In this document: in pieces, positions 52,280 to 61,112 of the stretch
Layout: the number at the start of each line of letters is the position of its first letter
Numbering within the stretch: position 1 is the stretch's first letter
Source of the DNA: Acetobacter musti
Lineage (GTDB): Bacteria > Pseudomonadota > Alphaproteobacteria > Acetobacterales > Acetobacteraceae
NCBI RefSeq assembly: GCF_011516835.1
Contig: NZ_WOTB01000001.1
Span: 124,001 to 188,000 of the forward strand
Direction: 5' to 3'
DNA length: 64,000 nt
Translations under genes and position numbers: made by a program
The notes under the pieces: generated by a model
Databases searched by the model: none
What the model was told of the DNA's origin: nothing
Seen by the model: only the letters and a program-made list of their open reading frames with translations

Positions 52280-53719
52280 ATGGCGAGCGACAATGTCGGC
52301 ATCATCGACGGTTTCCTGAATACCTTCGAGACTACGATCGACAGCGGTTTCGGTCTGGTGAAGGGAAGTGTGGTGTCGCTGGCCGGCTCGCTCTCGGTGC
52401 TGGACATCGTGCTGGCCGGCCTGTTCTGGGCTTGGGCCGCCGATGAGGACATCATCCAGCGTCTGGTGAAGAGGACGCTGTATATCGGCTTCTTTGCCTT
52501 CGTCATTGACCATTTCAGCGGCCTGTCGGGGATCGTTTTCAACAGTTTCGCGGCCCTCGGGCTCAAAGCCGGGGGCGGCACGCTGGCGCTTGGGGATTTC
52601 ATGCATCCCGGCCGACTGGCGGCGACCGGGCTCGATGCCGCGCAGCCGCTGCTGGATGCGGCGAGTAAACTGGCGTTTTCCTTCGGTGCGCTGGCCAGCA
52701 TCGTGCAGATCCTCGTCCTGCTCCTGTGCTGGTTCATCGTGCTGGCGGCCTTCTTCATCCTCGCGGTGCAGCTCTTCGTGGCGATCGTCGAGTTCAAGCT
52801 GACCTCACTCGCGGGCTTCGTGCTGATCCCGTTTGCCCTGTTCAACCGCACGGCGTTCCTCGCCGAGAAGGTACTGGGCAATGTCGTGTCGTCCGGCGTG
52901 AAGATCATGGTGCTGGCGGTTATTTCCGCCATAGCTTCCGTGCTCTTCAGGCAGTTCACGACGTCCTACGGTGATAGTGCGCCCACCATCGGCCAGGCGC
53001 TGTCCGTCGTGCTGGCGTCACTCTGCATCGTGGGTCTCGCCATTTTCGGCGGCTCGCTCGCCAATGGGCTGATTTCCGGTGCCCCGCAGCTTGGTGCCGG
53101 GGCAGCAGCGGGAACCGCGATGGCGGTGGGCGCGATGGGGGCTGCGGCTGTTGCCGCGCCCGCCGCCGTGGCGTCTGGCGGAGCGGCGGCCCTCGGTGCG
53201 ACGGCAGCGGCAGCGCGCGGAGGGGCTGCCGTCGCAGGTGCCGCCACGACAGCCTACTCCATGGGGGCGGCCGGACAGACTGGTGCGGCGGGCATGGCAT
53301 CGGCGGCTGGCAATGTCGGTCGCGCCGCTGGGGGTGCTGCGATGAACGCCGTGAAGAGCAAGGTCGGCGCGGCAACATCCTCGTTGAAGGAAAGCTACTC
53401 TGCTGGCGGACGCTGGGCCGCCGGTGCGATGGGCGGCGCCGGAGAAGGCGATAGGCCATCGGGTGACGGTGGGTCTTCAGGCCCGTCCGGCGGCGGAGGT
53501 GATCCCGGTACCGGGCCTGCCGGTAGCGGTAACCCTGGTGGCGGCCCCTCGGGAGGCGACCCCGATAGCGGCGACGGCTCCGACGGCAAGCCGCCCCGCT
53601 GGGCGCGGAACATGAAGCGCCGCAACGCCGCCACCCATGCCGCCGAGGCCGCCCATATCATCCGCTCCGCCGATGGCGGGGGCGGGTCCACGTCCATCGA
53701 TCTCTCGGAGAAAGAATGA
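52280..53719 (+). CDS. trbL: TrbL (VirB6) inner-membrane channel protein
   Basis: 479 aa. About six spans between 30 and 290 ('LFWAWAADEDIIQRLVKRTLYIGFFAFVI', 'IVLAAFFILAVQLFVAIVEFKLTSLAGFVLIPFAL'), then an Ala/Gly-rich low-complexity region and a 'GDGGSSGPSGGGGDPGTG'-type linker. VirB6 proteins form part of the inner-membrane conduit. The extended Gly-rich tail is typical of TrbL of alphaproteobacterial ICEs. Confidence 0.92.
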   Translation: MASDNVGIIDGFLNTFETTIDSGFGLVKGSVVSLAGSLSVLDIVLAGLFWAWAADEDIIQRLVKRTLYIGFFAFVIDHFSGLSGIVFNSFAALGLKAGGGTLALGDFMHPGRLAATGLDAAQPLLDAASKLAFSFGALASIVQILVLLLCWFIVLAAFFILAVQLFVAIVEFKLTSLAGFVLIPFALFNRTAFLAEKVLGNVVSSGVKIMVLAVISAIASVLFRQFTTSYGDSAPTIGQALSVVLASLCIVGLAIFGGSLANGLISGAPQLGAGAAAGTAMAVGAMGAAAVAAPAAVASGGAAALGATAAAARGGAAVAGAATTAYSMGAAGQTGAAGMASAAGNVGRAAGGAAMNAVKSKVGAATSSLKESYSAGGRWAAGAMGGAGEGDRPSGDGGSSGPSGGGGDPGTGPAGSGNPGGGPSGGDPDSGDGSDGKPPRWARNMKRRNAATHAAEAAHIIRSADGGGGSTSIDLSEKE

Positions 53720-54402
53720 TGTTCCGTCGCTCCACAACACGCTACGGGACCACGCCCGAGCCCGTCACCCCATACCAGAAGGCAGCGCAGATCTGGGATG
53801 AGCGCATCGGCTCGGCCCGCGTGCAAGCCCGCAACTGGCGTCTCATGGCCTTTGGCTCCCTGTTCCTGTCCGCCGGTCTCGGGGGCGGGCTGGTCTGGCA
53901 GTCCGCGCGCGGCACCATCACGCCGTGGGTCGTGCAGGTGGACCGGCTGGGGCAGGCGCAGGTCGTTGCCCCGGCCACGTCCGGCTACATGCCCGCCGAT
54001 CCGCAGATCGCCTGGTATCTGGCGCAGTTCGTCCATGACGTGCGGTCCCTGTCTTCGGATGCCGTGGTTGTCCGGCAGAACTGGCTGCGCGCCTATGATT
54101 TCACCACCACGTCCGGCGCTGTGGCCCTCAATGATTATGCCCGCCTGAATGATCCGTTTTCGCGGATCGGGCACGAGCAGGTCGAGGTGGACATCGCCTC
54201 GGTGATCCGGGCCTCTCCCGGAAGTTTCCGGGTGGCCTGGACGGAGCGCCATTACCGTGACGGCGCGTTCACCGGCACCGAACGCTGGACCGCCATCGTC
54301 TCGGTTGTTCTGCGCACCCCGCGCGACGCGGATCATCTGCGGAAAAACCCGCTCGGAATCTACGTCTCCGCCATTAACTGGTCGAAGGAGCTTGGCCAAT
54401 GA
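53716..54402 (+). CDS. trbF: TrbF (VirB8) T4SS core protein
   Basis: 228 aa. One N-terminal span ('LMAFGSLFLSAGLGGGLVWQS') and a periplasmic VirB8 domain ('PWVVQVDRLGQAQVV', 'RVAWTERHYRDGAFTGTERWTAIVSVVLRTP', 'NPLGIYVSAINWSKEL'). It is the assembly hub of the T4SS. Overlaps trbL by 4 bp. Confidence 0.93.
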   Translation: MMFRRSTTRYGTTPEPVTPYQKAAQIWDERIGSARVQARNWRLMAFGSLFLSAGLGGGLVWQSARGTITPWVVQVDRLGQAQVVAPATSGYMPADPQIAWYLAQFVHDVRSLSSDAVVVRQNWLRAYDFTTTSGAVALNDYARLNDPFSRIGHEQVEVDIASVIRASPGSFRVAWTERHYRDGAFTGTERWTAIVSVVLRTPRDADHLRKNPLGIYVSAINWSKELGQ

Positions 54403-55400
54403 TCCGTCGTGCTCTTCGTGCTTTGCCGTTGCTGACCCTGCCCCTGGCGGGTTGCGCGCAACAGTACCATCCACCCGTCATACGATATGACGACGCGGCC
54501 CAGGCCATGCTCCTGCCTGATCCGCCGAAGCCTGTGCGGGTGGTGGAAGTCCCGCGGCTGCTTCCCCTGCCGGGTCAACTCAAGCCGCTTCCACCCTTGC
54601 GGCGTGCCCATGTCGTGCCCGAGGCGGCTGACCCTACCGTGCGCGTGACCCAGGCCAATCTTGCCGCCCGCATCCAGCCGACGCGGGCCGGTTATGTGAA
54701 TGCGGTGCAGGTCTATCCCTACAGCGCGGGCGCGCTCTATCAGGTCTATGCCGCGCCCGGCGAGATCACCGACATCATGCTCCAGCAGGGCGAGAAGCTG
54801 GTCGGTACTGGCCCGGTCGCGGTGGGGGACACCGTGCGCTGGATTGTCGGCGATACCACCAGTGGCGCGGGTACGACCAGAAGGGTGCATATCCTGGTCA
54901 AGCCGACGCGACCGGACCTGACCACCAATCTGATCGTCAATACCGACCGGCGGACCTACCTTGCCGAACTGCGGGCGACACCCGCGACCTATATGGCGTC
55001 CGTCTCCTGGGACTATCCCGAGGATGAGCTGATTGCCCTGCATCGGCAGGACAGTAACGCCGACGAAGCGGCGCCCGTGGATGCGGGGCTGAATCTCGAC
55101 GCGCTGAATTTCCGATACGCGATCGAGAGTGTGAAAGGCGGAACACCGCCCTGGCTGCCCAGCCGGGCGTTCGACGATGGCCACAAAGTCTATCTCGCGT
55201 TTCCGTCCGGTATCGGGCAGGGCGAACTGCCGCCGCTGTTCGTGCTGGGGGCCGATGGCGGCCCGGAACTGGTGAACTACCGGGTGAGGCAGAACTGGAT
55301 GATCGTCGATCGCCTGTTTGCGGCGGCCGAATTGCGGCTTGGGGATAAACATTCCGAGCAGCGAGTACGGATCGTCCGCACGGATGGCAGGAAGTCATGA
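54399..55400 (+). CDS. trbG: TrbG (VirB9) outer-membrane-complex protein
   Basis: 333 aa. Lipoprotein-type signal with lipobox 'LPLAGC' (Cys19); Pro-rich linker; VirB9 beta domain ('NAVQVYPYSAGALYQVYAAPGEITDIMLQQGEKL', 'VHILVKPTRPDLTTNLIVNTDRRTYLAELRA', 'FVLGADGGPELVNYRVRQNWMIVDRLFAAAELRLG'). It combines with TrbI to form the core channel. The lipoprotein signal on TrbG replaces a separate VirB7-like lipoprotein, which I do not see. Confidence 0.93.
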   Translation: MIRRALRALPLLTLPLAGCAQQYHPPVIRYDDAAQAMLLPDPPKPVRVVEVPRLLPLPGQLKPLPPLRRAHVVPEAADPTVRVTQANLAARIQPTRAGYVNAVQVYPYSAGALYQVYAAPGEITDIMLQQGEKLVGTGPVAVGDTVRWIVGDTTSGAGTTRRVHILVKPTRPDLTTNLIVNTDRRTYLAELRATPATYMASVSWDYPEDELIALHRQDSNADEAAPVDAGLNLDALNFRYAIESVKGGTPPWLPSRAFDDGHKVYLAFPSGIGQGELPPLFVLGADGGPELVNYRVRQNWMIVDRLFAAAELRLGDKHSEQRVRIVRTDGRKS

Positions 55401-56599
55401 GCGGCGCGGAAGAGCGCCCGGAAGGGAATACGGGAGCCACCACAAGCGGAAGCGGAACAGGACCATCATCCCCGCCGCCCTCTCCCGATTTGCGGCTGCG
55501 CGTGCAGCGTCCGCCGGTGGTCCGGCTCTCGCGCCCCGTCATCTGGACGCTGGGTGGTGCGGGGATGCTCGCGATCGGTCTTGCGCTGGGCTACGCGCTG
55601 CAAAATGGTACACAGAAGGGGTCGGTCCAGGGGGCACAGGACACCGACACCCGTCCTTCGGCCGACGGGCTGGCCGCTCTCCCCAGTGATTATACCGCCA
55701 CTCCAAAACTCGGGCCGCCTTTGCCCGGCGATCTCGGCAAGCCGATCCTCGACGCACAGCGGAACGGTCGCGCGGGACCGGTCTCGGGCATGGGAGACCG
55801 CCGTGGCGATCAGGAAATCGAGGCGGCCCGCACCAGCAGGCTCTTCGCCCAGATCGAGGCGCGGGACGGCCAGACTGCGCAGACGATTCCGGTCATGGCC
55901 ACCGCTCCCGGAGCACAGGCATCACCGACCGGCCCCGACCAGCAGACCGGCAATCGCGCCTTCCTGGCGGGTCAGCCGGACCGCATGACCGTCAGCCCGG
56001 ATCGGATCGTATCTCCCGCCTCGCCTTATATCCTCCAGGCTGGGACCGTCATTGCCGGCGCACTCAATACGAAGATCAGTTCCGATCTGCCCGGACAGAT
56101 CGTAGGGCATGTCACCCAGAACGTCTATGACAGCCCGACCGGACGGTCCTTGCTTATCCCGCAGGGAAGCACCCTGTTCGGGGCCTATAACAGCGGCATT
56201 TCCTTCGGGCAGCAGCGCACCCAGATCATCTGGACCCGGCTGATCTATCCGAACGGCGAAAGCCTCGTCCTGGAAAAGCTGCCCGGCGGCGACGCCATCG
56301 GCCAGTCCGGCCTGTCCGACGAGGTGAACAATCATTGGGGCCAGCTCTTCAGGGCGGCGCTCGTCACGACCCTCCTCAGCGTGGGCTCCGAAGCGGGCAC
56401 GTCATGGAACGAGAACAACCTGATGCAGGCCATCCGCTCCGGCGCGAGCAACGGGTTTTCCATGGTCGGCAACCGGCTGATTGATCGCAGCCTGAATATT
56501 CAGCCGACGCTGACAGACCGGCCGGGCCTGCCGTTCATGCTTATCCTGAATCGCGACCTGATCTTGAACCCCTGGCACCCAAAGGAACCGGCTCCATGA
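55397..56599 (+). CDS. trbI: TrbI (VirB10) core channel protein
   Basis: 400 aa. A cytoplasmic Pro/Gly-rich N-terminus, one span ('VIWTLGGAGMLAIGLALGYAL'), a variable linker and the VirB10 beta-barrel domain: 'LQAGTVIAGALNTKISSDLPGQIVGHVTQNVYDSPTGRSLLIPQGSTLFGAYNSGISFGQQRTQIIWTRLIYPNG'. It spans from inner to outer membrane and senses ATP energy. Overlaps on both sides. Confidence 0.95.
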   Translation: MSGAEERPEGNTGATTSGSGTGPSSPPPSPDLRLRVQRPPVVRLSRPVIWTLGGAGMLAIGLALGYALQNGTQKGSVQGAQDTDTRPSADGLAALPSDYTATPKLGPPLPGDLGKPILDAQRNGRAGPVSGMGDRRGDQEIEAARTSRLFAQIEARDGQTAQTIPVMATAPGAQASPTGPDQQTGNRAFLAGQPDRMTVSPDRIVSPASPYILQAGTVIAGALNTKISSDLPGQIVGHVTQNVYDSPTGRSLLIPQGSTLFGAYNSGISFGQQRTQIIWTRLIYPNGESLVLEKLPGGDAIGQSGLSDEVNNHWGQLFRAALVTTLLSVGSEAGTSWNENNLMQAIRSGASNGFSMVGNRLIDRSLNIQPTLTDRPGLPFMLILNRDLILNPWHPKEPAP

Positions 56600-56856
56600 C
56601 GAAGCTGCGCATCACCGAAATTCCCGACGAAAAGCCGGTCCGCGTCACCGTGGACCTGCCTGCGGACCTTCATCGCGATCTCGTCACTTATGCTGCCCTG
56701 GTCAGCCAGAACGGCCAGCCCGTCGAGCCTGCCCGTCTCGTGCCGCACATGATCCGTGGCTTTATCACATCCGACCGCGCGTTCCGAAAGCTCCGGCAGG
56801 GGCCACGGCGGGCAGCCGTTAAAACGCAGCCGCCTGCTGCTCCAGAAAACGAATGA
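56596..56856 (+). CDS. DUF2274 family protein
   Basis: 86 aa. 'MTKLRITEIPDEKPVRVTVDLPADLHRDLVTYAALVSQNGQ...ARLVPHMIRGFITSDRAFRKLR' is the complete DUF2274, an RHH-like small protein always placed after trbI in these elements; possibly a regulator of the trb operon. Its last 38 bp overlap the LysR gene on the other strand. Confidence 0.9.
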   Translation: MTKLRITEIPDEKPVRVTVDLPADLHRDLVTYAALVSQNGQPVEPARLVPHMIRGFITSDRAFRKLRQGPRRAAVKTQPPAAPENE

Positions 56857-57745
56857 CTGTTCTCGCGGCCGGTGGGCAGCGCTCACGGTGCCAGGCCGCG
56901 CCATACGCGAAGTGGGAAAACCCGTCCCCGTCGATGACTTCCACTACAGCGATCCGCTCCCGGATGGCAGCGGGCAGAAAGCCCAGCCAGGCATCCGGCA
57001 ATAGGGCAATGCCACTTCCATTTGCTGCCAATGCGACGACCCGCAGGCTTCTGACCGCCTCCTGACGTGTCACAGGAACAAATCCCGCCTGCCGCATCTT
57101 GCGCATCAGGAGCGCGAGCAGTTCGTCGCCGGTATCATCCTTCCCGATCAGAAAGATTCCGTCGTGCAACTCGGCCCATGACGCGGTTCCGACCTGTGCG
57201 ATCGGATGTTCGACCGGCATGATCGCAACGACACGATCGCTCCAGAGCGGGATCGTGGCCGCCATGCTGCCGGGCAAGGGCAGCGTCATTATCGCGAGGT
57301 CGATCTCTTCCTGTTCCAGGGCCTGGAGCAGTTCTTTTTTCGCATTATCCCGATAAATGAAGGAGATACCGGGTTGCGCACGGCTGTACGACTCCAGTAT
57401 CGCCGAGATCCGGCCGGGTGGGATGCTGCCCTGGACGCCCACGGAGATGACGCCGGTCTCGCCCCGGCTCCAACGCCGCGTGCGCTCGTACAGTCCGACA
57501 GTTCCATCGAGCAGCTTCTCAGCCTCTCGCAGAAAGGCAACTCCCGCCGGGGTCAGTCTGGCACCGCTCGACGTGCGTCGAAAGAGGGAGACGCCAAGTC
57601 GCTCTTCCAGTAATCGCAAAGACCGGCTTACGGCAGATTGTTTGCCTCCCAACGCCCGTGCGGCTCCGTGGATACTTCCCTCCCTCGCGATGACACGCAC
57701 GAACAGCAATTCCCGCAGATCGAGAGGTGGTCGCCGAACCGACAT
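56819..57745 (-). CDS. LysR-family transcriptional regulator
   Basis: 308 aa. N-terminal winged HTH 'DLRELLFVRVIAREGSIHGAARALGGKQSAVSRSLRLLEERLGVSLFRRTSSGARLTPAG' and LysR substrate-binding domain. LysR regulators at this place are common in the ICE family and their target is usually the divergent gene (here 57960). It is convergent with, and overlaps, DUF2274. The 214 bp to the next gene contain no other gene. Confidence 0.9.
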   Translation of the reverse strand: MSVRRPPLDLRELLFVRVIAREGSIHGAARALGGKQSAVSRSLRLLEERLGVSLFRRTSSGARLTPAGVAFLREAEKLLDGTVGLYERTRRWSRGETGVISVGVQGSIPPGRISAILESYSRAQPGISFIYRDNAKKELLQALEQEEIDLAIMTLPLPGSMAATIPLWSDRVVAIMPVEHPIAQVGTASWAELHDGIFLIGKDDTGDELLALLMRKMRQAGFVPVTRQEAVRSLRVVALAANGSGIALLPDAWLGFLPAAIRERIAVVEVIDGDGFSHFAYGAAWHRERCPPAARTVIRFLEQQAAAF

Positions 57746-57959
57746 TTTCTGTCTATCCCGATTTTTTGAAGACCTTCGGCATGACGTGCCAAAATCCAGT
57801 CATCGTGCTTTCAAGTCTGCAATCATATTTCGTTCACAATATATTATGGAATTACTGTCTGGCTTCGCCATGAAGCCATCGCAGTATCCGCACTACGGTG
57901 CGAAATGCTCTTGTGGCATAGTGCGCTAATGTACCACCTCGCCGGAGAGAAATGGAAGC

Positions 57960-58529
57960 ATGATGAACCTATTGGACGAATTCATCCCGCGCTTCGATTT
58001 CAGCGAGCGACACAGTGTCGATATCTCCGCCCCGGCCAGTCGCATCATGAACGCGGTGGCTGCATGGCGGAATCAGGACGATCCGCTGGTTCGTGCCGCC
58101 ATCTGCCTGCGCGAAATGCCCGCCCGGCTGTTAGGCCATGCGCGGCAACGGCATCTGGACCTCACCGACTTCACGGTGCTGGAACGGCGGGGCGATGCCG
58201 CCCTGGTCTATGGCCTCATCGGCGCGTTCTGGCGGACGGATTACGGATTGTGCGACATTCCTACGACCGGCGCTTTTCTCATCCCTCGCCAAGATGACGT
58301 CTGCAAGCTCGCTCTGGGCTTCTCCATCCAGCGGGGACCACACGGCACCCAGCGGCTGGTGACGGAAACCCGCGTGTTTTGCGTCACGGACCGGGCCAGG
58401 CGTCGCTTCGCCCCCTATTGGTATCTGATCCGCCCGGTCAGCGGCCTGATCCGCCGTCGCATGCTCACGGCTATCCGGGAACAGTCGGAGTCTCCGCCCT
58501 CTCACCACCCGCGCCCAGCATTGCCATGA
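57960..58529 (+). CDS. SRPBCC/DUF2867-like protein
   Basis: 189 aa from ATG 57960 (ATG-ATG; the second may be used). 'HSVDISAPASRIMNAV' at the start and 'ETRVFCVTDRARRRFAPYWYLIRPVSGLIRRRMLTAIRE' at the end are the beginning and helix-grip end of a START-like hydrophobic-pocket domain. The ligand is unknown. Divergent from the LysR gene at 57745, so it is the likely regulatory target. The 244 bp between it and the integrase stop have no gene. Confidence 0.65.
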   Translation: MMNLLDEFIPRFDFSERHSVDISAPASRIMNAVAAWRNQDDPLVRAAICLREMPARLLGHARQRHLDLTDFTVLERRGDAALVYGLIGAFWRTDYGLCDIPTTGAFLIPRQDDVCKLALGFSIQRGPHGTQRLVTETRVFCVTDRARRRFAPYWYLIRPVSGLIRRRMLTAIREQSESPPSHHPRPALP

Positions 58530-58773
58530 AGCTTTATGATTGTCCGACCGCTCCTAATGTCGCGCGTGTATGCGCCTGCGTTCTGTGCCTTTAATCCAGC
58601 CTGCACCGTTCCCGTTCTGGAACTGAACGACCTCGCCGCGATCTGCGAGGCGGCCGTTATCTGGAGGAACTTCATCTTGATCCCAGTCTGACAGACGCGA
58701 AGAGAATACGGTGCGGCATCATCGGTATGTGGAACTAGTGTACGGAGATTAAAGAGCAAAATAACTCGGAGAT

Positions 58774-60192
58774 TCATAGAGTACTAGAAATGCTGTCAGC
58801 TATAATTCCTAGAAGTCTTGCTGTATCTGCATTTTCTTTTGACAACCTTTTAGATAGCTCTCGGATCAAATCTGCATCCAATTCTTTAGGTTTTATCTCC
58901 TGCGCGGAATTTGTTTCCCCAATAACATTTCCCTCTAGTGCCATTGCAAGTAATTTTTCTACACGCTTGGCAGCCTCGAGCGAAGTATCGCGTTGGACAT
59001 GGGCGTAAATGGCGGTCGATTTGAGGTTGGCGTGTCCTAAAAGAGCACCGGTCAGGGCCAATGCTTCGCCGCTTGACGTCGCAGTAGAGCCAAGAGTGTG
59101 CCGAAGGGTGTGAGGCGTTACGCCCGGTAGATCGGCAAGTTTGATAACTTCCGACCAGATATTGCGCGTGCCTTGGTAATGTCCTTCCTCGCCTCTCTCC
59201 GCCGGAAAAAGATAGCCTTTCTTGCGGTCCTTCAGGAGATTCTCGAGCATTGCTCTCGCCGTGGGGCCGATGGGGCGAATCGATCTCCCAGTCTTGCTAT
59301 CCTCGAACTCGAAGAGGTTATCCTCTAGATTGACTTCCTCAACCTTGAGCGCCGCAATTTCGTTTCGACGACATCCGGTAAGCGCCCAAAGCCGGGCGAT
59401 TGCGACCCCTTTAGGATTTGCCCCTCGTGTCTCGACCTTGTTGAACGCGTCGCCTAGTCGGGCTACTTCCTCCAACGTCAAAAAGCGCATGCGACGATTA
59501 TCCGTCTTTCTGACGGAAGCCCCTTCGACGGGATTTTGGGCGATAAAGCCGTGCCGCCTGCCGAAACTGAATACGGCCGAAAGATCACGAACGACCTTCC
59601 GTGCTGCGCCCTCACCGCCCCGAACGATAAGACGTTTGCGCGGCCCAATCTTTATGTCTTTCGCGGTCTTGCCAGTTGTTACGTCGGCCACAAATCGCTC
59701 GACATCGCCCGAAGTGATCTCGCTCGCACGACGTCCCCCTAGAAGTGGTTCAACATGGTGACGAAGCCGTGACATGGTGTATTGCTTGGTGAGAGGTTTC
59801 ATGGGCTTGCCCTTATGAATACCCCTTTGCACGATGCATCCATGCTCCTCGTAGAAGTCGAGTAAGTCCCGAATCGTTTTTTCGCGCCGCTTCTCCTGCA
59901 CGTCACCCGCTGGGTCTTCGCCGTGTGCGACCGCGCCCAGCAGGCCCCTAGCCTTCCTTCTCGCCTGTTCGACGGTAAGTGCTCCGAATCGTCCAAGCGC
60001 CAGGAATCGCCTTGGTGCCGATCGGCCACCGCCCTCAATGCGATAGCGTATGATGAAAGTTTTCGTGCCGCTTTTCTCGATGCGTAGTCCAAAGCCAGCG
60101 AGATCGAGATCCCACAAGTCATATCGACTATCTCGGACCTCGGCCTTGTCGACGACGGGCTTGGTCAAACGTACGCTGGACGATCGTTTCAT
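58774..60192 (-). CDS. Tyrosine-recombinase integrase of the ICE
   Basis: 472 aa from ATG 60192, preceded by GAGG; a longer frame begins at 60309 but would run through the repeats upstream. N-terminal DUF4102-type arm-binding domain ('WDLDLAGFGLRIEKSGTKTFIIRYRIEGGGR'), core-binding helices, and the catalytic set Arg275 (TGCRRNEI), His361/Arg364 (HTLRHTLGS), His387 (LLGHANL) and Tyr396 (STAIYAHVQRD). It is a P4-type integrase, which typically inserts at tRNA 3' ends, matching the tRNA-Gly fragment 177 bp away. Confidence 0.94.
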   Translation of the reverse strand: MKRSSSVRLTKPVVDKAEVRDSRYDLWDLDLAGFGLRIEKSGTKTFIIRYRIEGGGRSAPRRFLALGRFGALTVEQARRKARGLLGAVAHGEDPAGDVQEKRREKTIRDLLDFYEEHGCIVQRGIHKGKPMKPLTKQYTMSRLRHHVEPLLGGRRASEITSGDVERFVADVTTGKTAKDIKIGPRKRLIVRGGEGAARKVVRDLSAVFSFGRRHGFIAQNPVEGASVRKTDNRRMRFLTLEEVARLGDAFNKVETRGANPKGVAIARLWALTGCRRNEIAALKVEEVNLEDNLFEFEDSKTGRSIRPIGPTARAMLENLLKDRKKGYLFPAERGEEGHYQGTRNIWSEVIKLADLPGVTPHTLRHTLGSTATSSGEALALTGALLGHANLKSTAIYAHVQRDTSLEAAKRVEKLLAMALEGNVIGETNSAQEIKPKELDADLIRELSKRLSKENADTARLLGIIADSISSTL

Positions 60193-60217
60193 CGCACGCC
60201 TCGTATTGAGTTCTCGG

Positions 60218-60256
60218 GTGGACACCACCATAAAATGGTGTCCACATGGTGTCCAC
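60218..60256. repeat. Repeats in front of the integrase gene (arm-site candidates)
   Basis: GTGGACACCA (60218-60227) is the inverse of TGGTGTCCAC, which follows twice directly (60236-60245 and 60247-60256). Three copies of a 10-bp unit lie between the integrase start codon and the att site. They may be arm-type binding sites or an operator for integrase or excisionase. Confidence 0.7.
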
Positions 60257-60368
60257 CGTAGAGAGAAACTCTGGCAAATTGGAGCGAACGCCTTACAAAG
60301 CGCCGCCAAATAATACTCTGTTATAAAACGATATTATCGTATGGAAGCGAAAGGTAGAGTGTGGGATG

Positions 60369-60430
60369 GTAGAGTATATGCAACCTTGCCAAGGTTGGGG
60401 TCGTGGGTTCGAATCCCATCGCCCGCTCCA
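60369..60430 (+). tRNA. tRNA-Gly(GCC) 3' fragment, attachment site attR/attL
   Basis: From GGTAGAG (D-loop) to the CCA at 60428-60430 the sequence is tRNA-Gly: anticodon stem CAACC/GGTTG around TTGCCAA with anticodon GCC (60388-60390), T-arm with TTCGAAT, 3' acceptor strand CGCCCGC (60420-60426), discriminator T and encoded CCA. The matching 5' acceptor strand GCGGGCG is missing at the expected distance, so it is not a functional tRNA but the duplicated 3' end left by integration. The integrase gene is adjacent, placing this at the right end of the element. The true tRNA gene should lie at the left end, outside the window. Confidence 0.8.
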
Positions 60431-60559
60431 AATTTCCATAGAAAAATAAATGGCTTAGAACGGTCGCTTGAGGCCGTTTCGCTGCTTACACGGGCATTGG
60501 CTCAAAAATGTAAGCAATCTAGCGAAAGCCAGGTGCGGTCTCAGCGTGCTTAGGCGTGC

Positions 60560-60813
60560 ATGCGGACGTCTCGATGTACTCACTTTGCCACGGCTGCGGC
60601 GAACATACTCGCGGCCGCCTTTGAACAGGTTGACTCGATACTGATGGAAGGCTTCGATCCGTCATCGGTCGATGACATTCTGAACCTACGATCCAAAGGT
60701 TTGCGCAGCATCGTTCTGCTCTCGCTTGGCTATCGTGCGCCCGAAGCGACCGGCTTGTGAATTTGCCAAAAGTCCGCCGTTACAGCGCCGATTTCGTTAC
60801 TGTCATCGAGTAA
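60560..60813 (+). pseudogene. Nitroreductase C-terminal relic with frameshift
   Basis: 'ANILAAAFEQVDSILMEGFDPSSVDDILNLRSKGLRSIVLLSLGYRAPEATGL' matches the C-terminal half of NfsB-type nitroreductases. It then shifts frame near 60755, and 'NLPKVRRYSADFVTVIE', the usual C-terminal motif, follows in the next frame to TAA 60811. The N-terminal ~130 residues are absent. The relic begins about 130 bp after the att site and is probably a chromosomal gene truncated by an earlier rearrangement. Bases 60431-60559 hold nothing I can name. Confidence 0.75.
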
Positions 60814-61112
60814 TCAGACAACACCTATGTCGAGCCGTTCCGGATGTTTGGCGCCTGCATGCGGAACGTAGCCATAAGAAAGGGCTATTTCTGGACTCGA
60901 TGCGTTTAGTGGGTGTCGCCCAGTCAGGCGACATCCTGATCGGTAAGGCTTCAGACCGCCAACCGCCGGTGAACCCGGCCGAACGAGCGTTTGGCGCGGA
61001 CCGGCATTCCGCGATGGCACTCTTTTGCGGAAATAAATAACGCAGATCGCGCCGCTCCGAGGCTGTAACTCGCCGACGAGGTTGTTCTGATCGTCACAGG
61101 ATCTTCCACGAC
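60814..61112. other. Gene-free stretch
   Basis: 299 bp between the nitroreductase relic and the LysR gene. Frames on both strands are short and lack ribosome sites. I see no repeat or RNA-like structure in it. Confidence 0.4.

Noticed and set aside
53395-54474. Long minus-strand frame over trbL/trbF
   Set aside because: Shadow of the Gly/Pro-rich end of trbL on the opposite strand; the trb genes are clear.
60355-60430. A complete tRNA-Gly gene
   Set aside because: The 5' acceptor strand does not pair with CGCCCGC and the D-stem does not form; only the 3' part is tRNA-like, as expected for an attachment-site duplicate.
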